Source: Symbiodinium sp. CCMP2592 (Eukaryota > Sar > Dinophyceae > Suessiales > Symbiodiniaceae). From it: a stretch of 64,000 nt of DNA. The notes under the pieces are model-generated. The model made no database searches, was not told the origin of the DNA, and worked only from the letters and a program-made list of their open reading frames with translations. Positions 63,644 through 64,000 of this stretch are shown one piece after another; position 1 is the first letter of the stretch, and each line of letters starts with the position of its first letter. The stretch spans positions 662,001 through 726,000 of the forward strand of contig CAJNDT010003112.1 of the NCBI GenBank assembly GCA_905221615.1, read 5' to 3'. A program made the position numbers and the translations under genes.

Positions 63644-63891
63644 GCCGCGCGTGAAAAATGATGCCAAAGTTCGACTTCTTGAGAGACCACCTTGTGGATT
63701 CAGTGGATTCAGAGTTCAGGGTTCAGGGTTTACGGTTCAGGGTACCTGCTGTCATCGGGTAGGTTTGCTCTTTTGATGAGCAGTTCTTGGGCCCACGTAG
63801 CATATTCGGTTTCGGTATGGGGGCGAGTGACAGACAGGCTGGTTTTGGCTCAGGCACTCAGCTCAGTGACTGCAAACAAGTGTATGTTTTA

Positions 63892-63982
63892 GAAGGGGCC
63901 CCCACCCTGCAATAGTGGTATAATAGGAATATAATAGGGCCCCAATAAAATCCTTATAGTCACTATTACAGGGTGGGGGCAG
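63892..63982. mobile_element. Hairpin element, GGGGCCCCCACCCTG arms
   Basis: The arms are CCCCCACCCTGCAATAGTG and CACTATTACAGGGTGGGGG. No second copy seen in the window. Confidence 0.65.
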
Positions 63983-64000
63983 CTTCTAATGTTTGTTTCG

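Larger units (their letters stand above)
52125..63651 (+). other. PPR-repeat gene, multi-exon span, continues beyond window
   Basis: Pentatricopeptide-repeat proteins bind RNA in plastids and mitochondria, one base per repeat, and dinoflagellates encode many. Here at least 15 short plus-strand exons carry PPR helices with the typical W..AL..L..M and Y.(A/T)(A/L)(I/V).AC marks. Most neighbours join in phase through GC or GA donors. The joined text runs through at least eight repeats. The best joins are 56137-56235 to 57143, 57615 to 58405, 58405 to 58941, and 61793 to 62731 to 63608. At least one exon is missing between 59773 and 61793. The true start may be at 48-52 kb, and organelle targeting cannot be judged. 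Family identity is firm; the full model is inferred. Confidence 0.8.

Noticed and set aside
1..64000. Dinoflagellate spliced-leader relics (CCATTTTGGCTCAAG) that would mark retrogenes
   Set aside because: I looked for the motif on both strands by eye and did not see it, but a computed search could find degenerate copies.
1..64000. tRNA, rRNA, CRISPR arrays, bacterial-type operons
   Set aside because: The regular spacing of hairpins and TTTAGGG is not CRISPR-like (no constant repeat with unique spacers). I saw no tRNA or rRNA consensus.

Overview
The window looks like nuclear DNA of a dinoflagellate, most likely a Symbiodiniaceae-type alga. The signs are TTTAGGG/CCCTAAA-derived filler everywhere, very small exons in long introns, 5' splice sites that are mostly GC (some GA, few GT), a ubiquitin-like + RCC1-like repeat protein of a type I associate with these algae, and PPR exons of the dinoflagellate style. 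Gene calls rest on reading translated segments by eye against remembered family motifs. Splice junctions were accepted only where AG acceptor, GC/GA/GT donor and reading phase all fitted. No search was run.

Layout. (1) About 1.2-39.6 kb, plus strand: most of a Na+/Ca2+ exchanger (NCX/CaCA family) in at least 27 recognisable exons of 16-83 bp, from just after the first alpha repeat, through a Calx-beta-like domain, to the last membrane segment. The first exons lie left of the window and part of the cytoplasmic loop (about 5-12.6 kb) was not resolved. (2) 19.8-21.1 kb, plus strand: a complete small gene nested in one NCX intron. It has a ubiquitin-like N-terminus and eight RCC1-type repeats and is split by one 97-bp hairpin intron; a ninth repeat is frameshifted off. 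(3) 42.1-46.9 kb: a fragment resembling a non-LTR reverse transcriptase, then an AT-edged DNA transposon with a minus-strand TNP2/CACTA-like transposase in pieces and a small plus-strand ORF. (4) About 52.1 kb to past the right end, plus strand: a PPR-repeat gene in at least 15 small exons. (5) 50.6-51.2 kb: an isolated block without telomere-like filler that may hold minus-strand exons.

Between exons lie more than 45 short (about 70-140 bp) near-palindromic hairpins in at least ten families, with internally diverged copies in both orientations, plus TTTAGGG minisatellites and microsatellites. Several hairpins begin exactly at a 5' splice site or end exactly at a 3' splice site. In the RCC1-like gene the hairpin is the whole intron. 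This is the most interesting signal in the window: a set of hairpin MITEs that behave as introners (elements that create introns) with GC...AG ends in a GC-splicing genome.
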